Shown: in pieces, positions 48,411 through 61,277 of the stretch | Layout of the letters: every line of letters begins with the position of its first letter | How positions within the stretch are numbered: position 1 is the stretch's first letter | Assembly: GCA_910589415.1 (NCBI GenBank) | Contig: OU342630.1 | Span: forward strand, 1-64,000 | Reading direction: 5' to 3' | Origin: Malachius bipustulatus | Lineage: Eukaryota; Arthropoda; Insecta; Coleoptera; Melyridae | DNA length: 64,000 nt | Program-made: the position numbers and the translations under genes | Notes under the pieces: generated by a model | What the model was told of the DNA's origin: nothing | Databases searched by the model: none | What the model saw: the letters and a program-made list of their open reading frames with translations, nothing else

Positions 48411-50552
48411 ACTTGCAACGCTAATTCGGAATATATATGGTATGAGAGGTCGCAAAAGCCGGGATATGTTTCAAATCGAGCCAAAAAAATGGTCAACGGT
48501 CCTGAATAATGACATTAAAAAATTCATATCACCGAAACGGTGGCTCCAATCGAAAAACGGACCTTGGTATCAGATTCGCCGTGGCTCAGACCATCAGTAG
48601 TGAGGATTTCATCCAAATCCGACGTCCTAACTGAAAAAAATATTCGAAAGGGGGGACCCTTCTTAAATTTTTAAGGAAATTTTTTTCGAAACCGAGCTGA
48701 CGCTTTCCTCTGACAATACTTGGAACGCTGATTCGGAATATATATGGTATTAGAGGTCGCAAAAGCCGGGATATGTTTCAAATCGAGCCAAAAAAATGGT
48801 CAACGGTCCTGAATAATGACATTCAAAAATTCATATCACCGAAACGGTGGCTCCAATCGAAAAACGGGCCTTGGTATCAGATTCGCCGTGGCTCAGAACC
48901 ATCAGTGGTGAGGATTTCATCCAAATCCGACGTCCTAACTGAAAAAAATATTCGAAAGGGGGGACCCTTCTTAAATTTTTAAGAAAAATTTTTTCGAAAC
49001 CGAGCTGACGCTTTCCTCTGACAATACTTGCAACGCTGATTCGGAATATATATGGTATTAGAGGTCGCAAAAGCCGGGATATGTTTCAAATCGAGCCAAA
49101 AAAATGGTCAACGGTCCTGAATAATGACATTAAAAAATTCATATCACCGAAACGGTGGCTCCAATCGAAAAACGGGCCTTGGTATCAGATTCGCCGTTGC
49201 TCAGACCATCAGTGGTGAGGATTTCATCCAAATCCGACGTCCTAACTGAAAAAAATATTCGAAAGGGGGGACCCTTCTTAAATTTTTAAGAAAAATTTTT
49301 TCGAAAGCGAGCTGATGCCTTCCTCTGACAATACTTGGAACTCTGATTCGGAATATATATGGTATTAGAGTCGCAAAAGCCGGGATATGTTTCAAATCGA
49401 GCCAAAAAAATGGTCAACGGTCCTGAATAATGACATTAAAAAACTCATATCACCGAAACGGTGGCTCCAATCGAAAAACTGGCCTTGGTATCAGATTCGC
49501 CGTGGCTCAGACCATCAGTGGTGAGGATTTCATCCAAATCCGACGTCCTAACTGAAAAAAATATTCCAAAGGGGGGACCCTTCTTAAATTTTTAAGGAAA
49601 ATTTTTTCGAAACCGAGCTGACGCTTTCCTCTGACAATACTTGCAACGCTGATTCGGAATATATATGGTATTAGAGTCGCAAAAGCCGGGATATGTTTCA
49701 AATCGAGCCAAAAAAATGGTCAACGGTCCTGAATAATGACATTAAAAAACTCATATCACCGAAACGGTGGCTCCAATCGAAAAACGGACCTTGGTATCAG
49801 ATTCGCCGTGGCTCAGACCATCAGTAGTGAGGATTTCATCCAAATCCGACGTCCTAACTGAAAAAAATATTCGAAAGGGGGGACCCTTCTTAAATTTTTA
49901 AGGAAAATTTTTTCGAAAGCGAGCTGACGCTTTCCTCTGACAATACTTGGAACGCTGATTCGGAATATATATGGTATTAGAGTCGCAAAAGCCGGGATAT
50001 GTTTCAAATCGAGCCAAAAAAATGGTCAACGGTCCTGAATAATGACATTAAAAAATTCATATCACCGAAACGGTGGCTCCAATCGAAAAACGGGCCTTGG
50101 TATCAGATTCGCCGTGGCTCAGAACCATCAGTGGTGAGGATTTCATCCAAATCCGACGTCCTAACTGAAAAAAATATTCGAAAGGGGGGACCCTTCTTAA
50201 ATTTTTAAGAAAAATTTTTTCGAAAGCGAGCTGATGCTTTCCTCTGACAATACTTGGAACGCTGATTCGGAATATATATGGTATTAGAGGTCGCAAAAGC
50301 CGGGATATGTTTCAAATCGAGCCAAAAAAATGGTCAACGGTCCTGACATTAAAAAATCCATATCACCGAAACGGTGGCTCCAATCGAAAAACGGGCCTTG
50401 GTATCAGATTCGCCGTGGCTCAGAACCATCAGTGGTGAGGATTTCATCCAAATCCGACGTCCTAACTGAAAAAAATATTCGAAAGGGGGGACCCTTCTTA
50501 AATTTTTAAGAAAAATTTTTTCGAAAGCGAGCTGATGCTTTCCTCTGACAAT
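48411..50552 (+). repeat. C block (copy 4, 7 monomers)
   Basis: CAGTAGTG, GACATTCAAAAATTC, GATGCCTTCC/GGAACTCTG, AACCATC and CCTGACATT variants in the same relative order as the other C blocks. CAGTATTGAGG is replaced by CAGTAGTGAGG near 49825. The first monomer has GCTAATTCGG. Confidence 0.75.
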
Positions 50553-51165
50553 ACTTGCAACGCTGATTCGGAATATATATAGTATTAGAGTCGCAAAAGC
50601 CGGGATATGTTTCAAATCGAGCCAAAAAAATGGTCAACGGTCCTGAATAATGACATTAAAAAACTCATATCACCGAAACGGTGGCTCCAATCGAAAAACT
50701 GGCCTTGGTATCAGATTAGCCGTGGCTCAGACCATCAGTAGTGAGGATTTCATCCAAATCCGACGTCCTAACTGAAAAAAATATTCGAAAGGGGGGACCC
50801 TTCTTAAATTTTTAAGGAAAATTTTTTCGAAAGCGAGCTGACGCTTTCCTCTGACAATACTTGCAACGCTGATTCGGAATATATATGGTATGAGAGGTCG
50901 CAAAAGCCGGGATATGTTTCAAATCGAGCCAAAAAAATGGTCGACGGTCCTGAATAATGACATTAAAAAATTCATATCACCGAAACGGTGGCTCCAATCG
51001 AAAAACGGACCTTGGTATCAGATTCGCCGTGGCTCAGACCATCAGTAGTGAGGATTTCATCCAAATCCGACGTCCTAACTGAAAAAAATATTCGAAAGGG
51101 GGGACCCTTCTTAAATTTTTAAGGAAAATTTTTTCGAAACCGAGCTGACGCTTTCCTCTGACAAT
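50553..51165 (+). repeat. Linker dimer preceding hexamers
   Basis: Third occurrence of the M6-like plus GTCGACGG pair, directly before the hexamer at 51166. Confidence 0.8.
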
Positions 51166-54100
51166 ACTTGGAACGCTGATTCGGAATATATATGGTATTA
51201 GAGGTCGCAAAAGCCGGGATATGTTTCAAATCGAGCCAAAAAAATGGTCAACGGTCCTGAATAATGACATTAAAAAATTCATATCACCGAAACGGTGGCT
51301 CCAATCGGAAAACGGACCTTGGTATCAGATTCGCCGTGGCTCAGACCATCAGTGGTGGGGATTTCATCCAAATCCGACGTCCTAACTGAAAAAAATATTC
51401 GAAAGGGGGGACCCTTCTTAAATTTTTAAGGAAAATTTTTTCGAAAGCGAGCTGACGCTTTCCTCTGACAATACTTGGAACGCTGATTCGGAATATATAT
51501 GGTATTAGAGTCGCAAAAGCCGGGATATGTTTCAAATCGAGCCAAAAAAATGGTCAACGGTCCTGAATAATGACATTAAAAAATTCATATCACCGAAACG
51601 GTGGCTCCAATCGAAAAACGGGCCTTGGTATCAGATTCGCCGTTGCTCAGACCATCAGTGGTGAGGATTTCATCCAAATCCGACGTCCTAACTGAAAAAA
51701 ATATTCGAAAGGGGGACCTTTCTTAAATTTTTAAGAAAAATTTTTTCGAAAGCGAGCTGATGCTTTCCTCTGACAATACTTGGAACGCTGATTCGGAATA
51801 TATATGGTATTAGAGGTCGCAAAAGCCGGGATATGTTTCAAATCGAGCCAAAAAAATGGTCAACGGTCCTGAATAATGACATTAAAAAATTCATATCACC
51901 GAAACGGTGGCTCCAATCGAAAAACGGACCTTGGTATCAGATTCGCCGTTGCTCAGACCATCAGTGGTGAGGATTTCATCCAAATCCGACGTCCTAACTG
52001 AAAAAAATATTCGAAAGGGGGGACCCTTCTTAAATTTTTAAGAAAAATTTTTTCGAAAGCGAGCTGATGCTTTCCTCTGACAATACTTGGAACGCTGATT
52101 CGGAATATATATGGTATTAGAGTCGCAAAAGCCGGGATATGTTTCAAATCGAGCCAAAAAAATGGTCAACGGTCCTGAATAATGACATTAAAAAACTCAT
52201 ATCACCGAAACGGTGGCTCCAATCGAAAAACTGGCCTTGGTATCAGATTCGCCGTGGCTCAGACCATCAGTGGTGAGGATTTCATCCAAATCCGACGTCC
52301 TAACTGAAAAAAATATTCGAAAGGGGGGACCCTTCTTAAATTTTTAAGGAAAATTTTTTCGAAACCGAGCTGACGCTTTCCTCTGACAATACTTGCAACG
52401 CTGATTCGGAATATATATGGTATTAGAGGTCGCAAAAGCCGGAATATGTGTCAAATCGAGCCAAAAAAATGGTCAAAAGTCCTGAATAATGACATTAAAA
52501 AATTCATATCACCGAAACGGTGGCTCCAATCGAAAAAACGGACCTTGGTATCAGATTCGCCGTGGCTCAGACCATCAGTGGTGAGGATTTCATCCAAATC
52601 CGACGTCCTAACTGAAAAAAATATTCGAAAGGGGGGACCCTTCTTAAATTTTTAGGGAAAATTTTTTCGAAAGCGAGCTGACGCTTTCCTCTGACAATAC
52701 TTGCAACGCTGATTCGGAATATATATAGTATTAGAGTCGCAAAAGCCGGGATATGTTTCAAATCGAGCCAAAAAAATGGTCAACGGTCCTGAATAATGAC
52801 ATTAAAAAACTCATATCACCGAAACGGTGGCTCCAATCGAAAAACTGGCCTTGGTATCAGATTAGCCGTGGCTCAGACCATCAGTGGTGCGGATTTCATC
52901 CAAATCCGACGTCCTAACTGAAAAAAATATTCGAAAGGGGGGACCCTTCTTAAATTTTTAAGGAAAATTTTTTCGAAACCGAGCTGACGCTTTCCTCTGA
53001 CAATACTTGCAACGCTGATTCGGAATATATATGGTATTAGAGGTCGCAAAAGCCGGGATATGTTTCAAATCGAGCCAAAAAAATGGTCAACGGTCCTGAA
53101 TAATGACATTAAAAAATTCATATCACCGAAACGGTGGCTCCAATCGGAAAACGGACCTTGGTATCAGATTCGCCGTGGCTCAGACCATCAGTGGTGGGGA
53201 TTTCATCCAAATCCGACGTCCTAACTGAAAAAAATATTCGAAAGGGGGGACCCTTCTTAAATTTTTAAGGAAAATTTTTTCGAAAGCGAGCTGACGCTTT
53301 CCTCTGACAATACTTGGAACGCTGATTCGGAATATATATGGTATTAGAGTCGCAAAAGCCGGGATATGTTTCAAATCGAGCCAAAAAAATGGTCAACGGT
53401 CCTGAATAATGACATTAAAAAATTCATATCACCGAAACGGTGGCTCCAATCGAAAAACGGGCCTTGGTATCAGATTCGCCGTTGCTCAGACCATCAGTGG
53501 TGAGGATTTCATCCAAATCCGACGTCCTAACTGAAAAAAATATTCGAAAGGGGGACCTTTCTTAAATTTTTAAGAAAAATTTTTTCGAAAGCGAGCTGAC
53601 GCTTTCCTCTGACAATACTTGGAACGCTGATTCGGAATATATATGGTATTAGAGGTCGCAAAAGCCGGGATATGTTTCAAATCGAGCCAAAAAAATGGTC
53701 AACGGTCCTGAATAATGACATTAAAAAATTCATATCACCGAAACGGTGGCTCCAATCGAAAAACGGACCTTGGTATCAGATTCGCCGTTGCTCAGACCAT
53801 CAGTGGTGAGGATTTCATCCAAATCCGACGTCCTAACTGAAAAAAATATTCGAAAGGGGGGACCCTTCTTAAATTTTTAAGAAAAATTTTTTCGAAAGCG
53901 AGCTGATGCTTTCCTCTGACAATACTTGGAACGCTGATTCGGAATATATATGGTATTAGAGTCGCAAAAGCCGGGATATGTTTCAAATCGAGCCAAAAAA
54001 ATGGTCAACGGTCCTGAATAATGACATTAAAAAAACTCATATCACCGAAACGGTGGCTCCAATCGAAAAACTGGCCTTGGTATCAGATTCGCCGTGGCTC

Positions 54101-54843
54101 AGACCATCAGTGGTGAGGATTTCATCCAAATCCGACGTCCTAACTGAAAAAAATATTCGAAAGGGGGGACCCTTCTTAAATTTTTAAGGAAAATTTTTTC
54201 GAAACCGAGCTGACGCTTTCCTCTGACAATACTTGCAACGCTGATTCGGAATATATATGGTATTAGAGGTCGCAAAAGCCGGAATATGTGTCAAATCGAG
54301 CCAAAAAAATGGTCAAAAGTCCTGAATAATGACATTAAAAAATTCATATCACCGAAACGGTGGCTCCAATCGAAAAACGGACCTTGGTATCAGATTCGCC
54401 GTGGCTCAGACCATCAGTGGTGAGGATTTCATCCAAATCCGACGTCCTAACTGAAAAAAATATTCGAAAGGGGGGACCCTTCTTAAATTTTTAGGGAAAA
54501 TTTTTTCGAAAGCGAGCTGACGCTTTCCTCTGACAATACTTGCAACGCTGATTCGGAATATATATAGTATTAGAGTCGCAAAAGCCGGGATATGTTTCAA
54601 ATCGAGCCAAAAAAAATGGTCAACGGTCCTGAATAATGACATTAAAAAACTCATATCACCGAAACGGTGGCTCCAATCGAAAACTGGCCTTGGTATCAGA
54701 TTAGCCGTGGCTCAGACCATCAGTGGTGCGGATTTCATCCAAATCCGACGTCCTAACTGAAAAAAATATTCGAAAGGGGGGACCCTTCTTAAATTTTTAA
54801 GGAAAATTTTTTCGAAAGCGAGCTGATGCTTTCCTCTGACAAT
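51166..54843 (+). repeat. Two tandem hexamer HORs (1839 + 1839 bp)
   Basis: Starts at 51166 and 53005 with M1 markers, ending before the B block at 54844. The stretch matches 33315 onward at an offset of about 17851 bp. Each unit is one base longer than 1838 owing to A-run changes, for example CGAAAAAACGG in the M5 near 52540. Confidence 0.88.
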
Positions 54844-55457
54844 ACTTGCAACGCTGATTCGGAATATATATGGTATGAGAGGTCGCAAAAGCCGGGATAT
54901 GTTTCAAATCGAGCCAAAAAAATGGTCAACGGTCCTGAATAATGACATTAAAAAATTCATATCACCGAAACGGTGGCTCCAATCAAAAAACTGGCCTTGG
55001 TATCAGATTCGCCGTGGCTCAGACCATCAGTGGTGAGGATTTCATCCAAATCCGACGTCCTAACTGAAAAAAATATTCGAAAGGGGGGACCCTTCTTAAA
55101 TTTTTAAGGAAAATTTTTTCGAAACCGAGCTGACGCTTTCCTCAGACAATACTTGCAACGGTGATTCGGAATATATATGGTATGAGAGGTCGCAAAAGCC
55201 GGGATATGTTTCAAATCGAGCCAAAAAAATGGTCAACGGTCCTGAATAATGACATTAAAAAACTCATATCACCGAAACGGTGGCTCCAATCGAAAAACTG
55301 GCCTTGGTATCAGATTCGCCGTGGCTCAGACCATCAGTGGTGAGGATTTCATCCAAATCCGACGTCCTAACTGAAAAAAATATTCGAAAGGGGGGACCCT
55401 TCTTAAATTTTTAAGGAAAATTTTTTCGAAAGCGAGCTGATGCTTTCCTCTGACAAT
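54844..55457 (+). repeat. B block (copy 5, two monomers)
   Basis: GTATGAGAGG with CAATCAAAAAACTGG, then CTCAGACAATACTTGCAACGG. Shortest B block; it leads into the D block. Confidence 0.65.
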
Positions 55458-57600
55458 ACTTGGAACGCTGATTCGGAATATATATGGTATTAGAGTCGCA
55501 AAAGCCGGGATATGTTTCAAATCGAGCCAAAAAAATGGTCAACGGTCCTGAATAATGACATTAAAAAATTCATATCACCGAAACGGTGGCTCCAATCGAA
55601 AAACGGACCTTGGTATCAGATTCGCCGTGGCTCAGACCATCAGTAGTGAGGATTTCATCCAAATCCGACGTCCTAACTGAAAAAAATATTCGAAAGGGGG
55701 GACCCTTCTTAAATTTTTAAGGAAAATTTTTTCGAAAGCGAGCTGACGCTTTCCTCTGACAATACTTGGAACGCTGATTCGGAATATATATGGTATTAGA
55801 GTCGCAAAAGCCGGGATATGTTTCAAATCGAGCCAAAAAAATGGTCAACGGTCCTGAATAATGACATTAAAAAATTCATATCACCGAAACGGTGGCTCCA
55901 ATCGAAAAACGGGCCTTGGTATCAGATTCGCCGTTGCTCAGACCATCAGTGGTGAGGATTTCATCCAAATCCGACGTCCTAACTGAAAAAAATATTCGAA
56001 AGGGGGACCTTTCTTAAATTTTTAAGAAAAATTTTTTCGAAAGCGAGCTGATGCTTTCCTCTGACAATACTTGGAACGCTGATTCGGAATATATATGGTA
56101 TTAGAGGTCGCAAAAGCCGGGATATGTTTCAAATCGAGCCAAAAAAATGGTCAACGGTCCTGAATAATTACATTAAAAAATTCATATCACCGAAACGGTG
56201 GCTCCAATCGAAAAACGGACCTTGGTATCAGATTCGCCGTTGCTCAGACCATCAGTGGTGAGGATTTCATCCAAATCCGACGTCCTAACTGAAAAAAATA
56301 TTCGAAAGGGGGGACCCTTCTTAAATTTTTAAGAAAATTTTTTTCGAAAGCGAGCTGATGCTTTCCTCTGACAATACTTGGAACGCTGATTCGGAATATA
56401 TATGGTATTAGAGTCGCAAAAGCCGGGATATGTTTCAAATCGAGCCAAAAAAATGGTCAACGGTCCTGAATAATGACATTAAAAAACTCATATCACCGAA
56501 ACGGTGGCTCCAATCGAAAAACGGGCCTTGGTATCAGATTCGCCGTGGCTCAGACCATCAGTGGTGAGGATTTCATCCAAATCCGACGTCCTAACTGAAA
56601 AAAATATTCGAAAGGGGGGACCCTTCTTAAATTTTTAAGAAAAATTTTTTCGAAAGCGAGCTGATGCTTTCCTCTGACAATACTTGGAACGCTGATTCGG
56701 AATATATATGGTATCAGAGTCGCAAAAGCCGGGATATGTTTCAAATCGAGCCAAAAAAATGGTCAACGGTCCTGAATAATGACATTAAAAAACTCATATC
56801 ACCGAAACGGTGGCTCCAATCGAAAAACTGGCCTTGGTATCAGATTCGCCGTGGCTCAGACCATCAGTGGTGAGGAGTTCATCCAAATCCGACGTCCTAA
56901 CTGAAAAAAATATTCGAAAGGGGGGACCCTTCTTAAATTTTTAAGGAAAATTTTTTCGAAAGCGAGCTGATGCTTTCCTCTGACAATACTTGGAACGCTG
57001 ATTCGGAATATATATGGTATTAGAGTCGCAAAAGCCGGGATATGTTTCAAATCGAGCCAAAAAAATGGTCAACGGTCCTGAATAATGACATTAAAAAATT
57101 CATATCACCGAAACGGTGGCTCCAATCGAAAAACGGACCTTGGTATCAGATTCGCCGTTGCTCAGACCATCAGTGGTGAGGATTTCATCCAAATCCGACG
57201 TCCTAACTGAAAAAAATATTCGAAAGGGGGGACCCTTCTTAAATTTTTAAGAAAAATTTTTTCGAAAGCGAGCTGATGCTTTCCTCTGACAATACTTGGA
57301 ACGCTGATTCGGAATATATATGGTATTAGAGGTCGCAAAAGCCGGGATATGTTTCAAATCGAGCCAAAAAAATGGTCAACGGTCCTGAATAATGACATTA
57401 AAAAACTCATATCACCGAAACGGTGGCTCCAATCGAAAAACTGGCCTTGGTATCAGATTCGCCGTGGCTCAGACCATCAGTGGTGAGGATTTCATCCAAA
57501 TCCGACGTCCTAACTGAAAAAAATATTCGAAAGGGGGGACCCTTCTTAAATTTTTAAGGAAAATTTTTTCGAAACCGAGCTGACGCTTTCCTCTGACAAT
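55151..57600 (+). repeat. Eight-monomer duplicated stretch, copy A (3064-bp offset)
   Basis: Begins with CTCAGACAATACTTGCAACGG in the flank and GGTATGAGAGG. Shares rare markers GAATAATTACATT and GGTATCAGAGTCGC with 58215 onward. After about 57600 the copies diverge: CGAGAAAAAAAAATGG follows here, an M5 monomer there. Confidence 0.78.
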
Positions 57601-60600
57601 ACTTGCAACGCTGATTCGGAATATATATGGTATTAGAGGTCGCAAAAGCCGGAATATGTGTCAAATCGAGAAAAAAAAATGGTCAACGGTCCTGAATATT
57701 GACATTAAAAAATTCATATCACCGAAACGGTGGCTCCAATCGAAAAACGGGCCTTGGTATCAGATTCGCCGTTGCTCAGACCATCAGTGGTGAGGATTTC
57801 ATCCAAATCCGACGTCCTAACTGAAAAAAATATTCGAAAGGGGGGACCCTTCTTAAATTTTTAAGAAAAATTTTTTCGAAAGCGAGCTGATGCTTTCCTC
57901 TGACAATACTTGGAACGCTGATTCGGAATATATATGGTATTAGAGGTCGCAAAAGCCGGGATATGTTTCAAATCGAGCCAAAAAAATGGTCAACGGTCCT
58001 GAATAATGACATTAAAAAATTCATATCACCGAAACGGTGGCTCCAATCAAAAAACGGACCTTGGTATCAGATTCGCCGTGGCTCAGACCATCAGTGGTGA
58101 GGATTTCATCCAAATCCGACGTCCTAACTGAAAAAAATATTCGAAAGGGGGGACCCTTCTTAAATTTTTAAGGAAAATTTTTTCGAAAGCGAGCTGATGC
58201 TTTCCTCAGACAATACTTGCAACGGTGATTCGGAATATATATGGTATTAGAGGTCGCAAAAGCCGGGATATGTTTCAAATCGAGCCAAAAAAATGGTCAA
58301 CGGTCCTGAATAATGACATTAAAAAACTCATATCACCGAAACGGTGGCTCCAATCGAAAAACTGGCCTTGGTATCAGATTCGCCGTGGCTCAGACCATCA
58401 GTGGTGAGGATTTCATCCAAATCCGACGTCCTAACTGAAAAAAATATTCGAAAGGGGGGACCCTTCTTAAATTTTTAAGGAAAATTTTTTCGAAAGCGAG
58501 CTGATGCTTTCCTCTGACAATACTTGGAACGCTGATTCGGAATATATATGGTATTAGAGTCGCAAAAGCCGGGATATGTTTCAAATCGAGCCAAAAAAAT
58601 GGTCAACGGTCCTGAATAATGACATTAAAAAATTCATATCACCGAAACGGTGGCTCCAATCGAAAAACGGACCTTGGTATCAGATTCGCCGTGGCTCAGA
58701 CCATCAGTAGTGAGGATTTCATCCAAATCCGACGTCCTAACTGAAAAAAATATTCGAAAGGGGGGACCCTTCTTAAATTTTTAAGGAAAATTTTTTCGAA
58801 AGCGAGCTGACGCTTTCCTCTGACAATACTTGGAACGCTGATTCGGAATATATATGGTATTAGAGTCGCAAAAGCCGGGATATGTTTCAAATCGAGCCAA
58901 AAAAATGGTCAACGGTCCTGAATAATGACATTAAAAAATTCATATCACCGAAACGGTGGCTCCAATCGAAAAACGGGCCTTGGTATCAGATTCGCCGTTG
59001 CTCAGACCATCAGTGGTGAGGATTTCATCCAAATCCGACGTCCTAACTGAAAAAAATATTCGAAAGGGGGACCTTTCTTAAATTTTTAAGAAAAATTTTT
59101 TCGAAAGCGAGCTGATGCTTTCCTCTGACAATACTTGGAACGCTGATTCGCAATATATATGGTATTAGAGGTCGCAAAAGCCGGGATATGTTTCAAATCG
59201 AGCCAAAAAAATGGTCAACGGTCCTGAATAATTACATTAAAAAATTCATATCACCGAAACGGTGGCTCCAATCGAAAAACGGACCTTGGTATCAGATTCG
59301 CCGTTGCTCAGACCATCAGTGGTGAGGATTTCATCCAAATCCGACGTCCTAACTGAAAAAAATATTCGAAAGGGGGGACCCTTCTTAAATTTTTAAGAAA
59401 ATTTTTTTCGAAAGCGAGCTGATGCTTTCCTCTGACAATACTTGGAACGCTGATTCGGAATATATATGGTATTAGAGTCGCAAAAGCCGGGATATGTTTC
59501 AAATCGAGCCAAAAAATGGTCAACGGTCCTGAATAATGACATTAAAAAACTCATATCACCGAAACGGTGGCTCCAATCGAAAAACGGGCCTTGGTATCAG
59601 ATTCGCCGTGGCTCAGACCATCAGTGGTGAGGATTTCATCCAAATCCGACGTCCTAACTGAAAAAAATATTCGAAAGGGGGGACCCTTCTTAAATTTTTA
59701 AGAAAAATTTTTTCGAAAGCGAGCTGATGCTTTCCTCTGACAGAACTTGGAACGCTGATTCGGAATATATATGGTATCAGAGTCGCAAAAGCCGGGATAT
59801 GTTTCAAATCGAGCCAAAAAAATGGTCAACGGTCCTGAATAATGACATTAAAAAACTCATATCACCGAAACGGTGGCTCCAATCGAAAAACTGGCCTTGG
59901 TATCAGATTCGCCGTGGCTCAGACCATCAGTGGTGAGGATTTCATCCAAATCCGACGTCCTAACTGAAAAAAATATTCGAAAGGGGGGACCCTTCTTAAA
60001 TTTTTAAGGAAAATTTTTTCGAAAGCGAGCTGATGCTTTCCTCTGACAATACTTGGAACGCTGATTCGGAATATATATGGTATTAGAGTCGCAAAAGCCG
60101 GGATATGTTTCAAATCGAGCCAAAAAAATGGTCAACGGTCCTGAATAATGACATTAAAAAATTCATATCACCGAAACGGTGGCTCCAATCGAAAAACGGG
60201 CCTTGGTATCAGATTCGCCGTTGCTCAGACCATCAGTGGTGAGGATTTCATCCAAATCCGACGTCCTAACTGAAAAAAATATTCGAAAGGGGGGACCCTT
60301 CTTAAATTTTTAAGAAAAATTTTTTCGAAAGCGAGCTGATGCTTTCCTCTGACAATACTTGGAACGCTGATTCGGAATATATATGGTATTAGAGGTCGCA
60401 AAAGCCGGGATATGTTTCAAATCGAGCCAAAAAAATGGTCAACGGTCCTGAATAATGACATTAAAAAACTCATATCACCGAAACGGTGGCTCCAATCGAA
60501 AAACTGGCCTTGGTATCAGATTCGCCGTGGCTCAGACCATCAGTGGTGAGGATTTCATCCAAATCCGACGTCCTAACTGAAAAAAATATTCGAAAGGGGG

Positions 60601-60970
60601 GACCCTTCTTAAATTTTTAAGGAAAATTTTTTCGAAACCGAGCTGACGCTTTCCTCTGACAATACTTGCAACGCTGATTCGGAATATATATGGTATTAGA
60701 GGTCGCAAAAGCCGGAATATGTGTCAAATCGAGCCAAAAAAATGGTCAAAAGTCCTGAATAATGACATTAAAAAATTCATATCACCGAAACGGTGGCTCC
60801 AATCGAAAAACGGACCTTGGTATCAGATTCGCCGTGGCTCAGACCATCAGTGGTGAGGATTTCATCCAAATCCGACGTCCTAACTGAAAAAAATATTCGA
60901 AAGGGGGGACCCTTCTTAAATTTTTAAGGAAAATTTTTTCGAAAGCGAGCTGATGCTTTCCTCTGACAAT
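55458..60970 (+). repeat. D block (copy 2, ~18 monomers)
   Basis: Same mix as 2719-9732, containing two copies of an ~8-monomer stretch 3064 bp apart. Markers seen twice: GAATAATTACATT (56167, 59230), GGTATCAGAGTCGC (56711, 59774), TAAGAAAATTTTTTTCG (56333, 59397). Confidence 0.75.
58215..60663 (+). repeat. Eight-monomer duplicated stretch, copy B
   Basis: Second copy. Private differences: GATTCGCAATAT near 59149, CCAAAAAATGG one A shorter near 59512, and CTGACAGAACTTGG near 59742. The last changes the otherwise constant ACAATACTTGG. Confidence 0.78.
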
Positions 60971-61277
60971 ACTTGCAACGCTGATTCGGAATATATATGG
61001 TATGAGAGGTCGCAAAAGCCGGGATATGTTTCAAATCGAGCCAAAAAAATGGTCGACGGTCCTGAATAATGACATTAAAAAATTCATATCACCGAAACGG
61101 TGGCTCCAATCGAAAAACGGACCTTGGTATCAGATTCGCCGTGGCTCAGACCATCAGTAGTGAGGATTTCATCCAAATCCGACGTCCTAACTGAAAAAAA
61201 TATTCGAAAGGGGGGACCCTTCTTAAATTTTTAAGGAAAATTTTTTCGAAACCGAGCTGACGCTTTCCTCTGACAAT
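60971..61277 (+). repeat. Linker monomer preceding hexamer
   Basis: The GGTATGAGAGG / GGTCGACGGTCC monomer alone. Here it follows an M5-like monomer (60664-60970) without the M6-like partner, then M1 begins. Confidence 0.75.
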
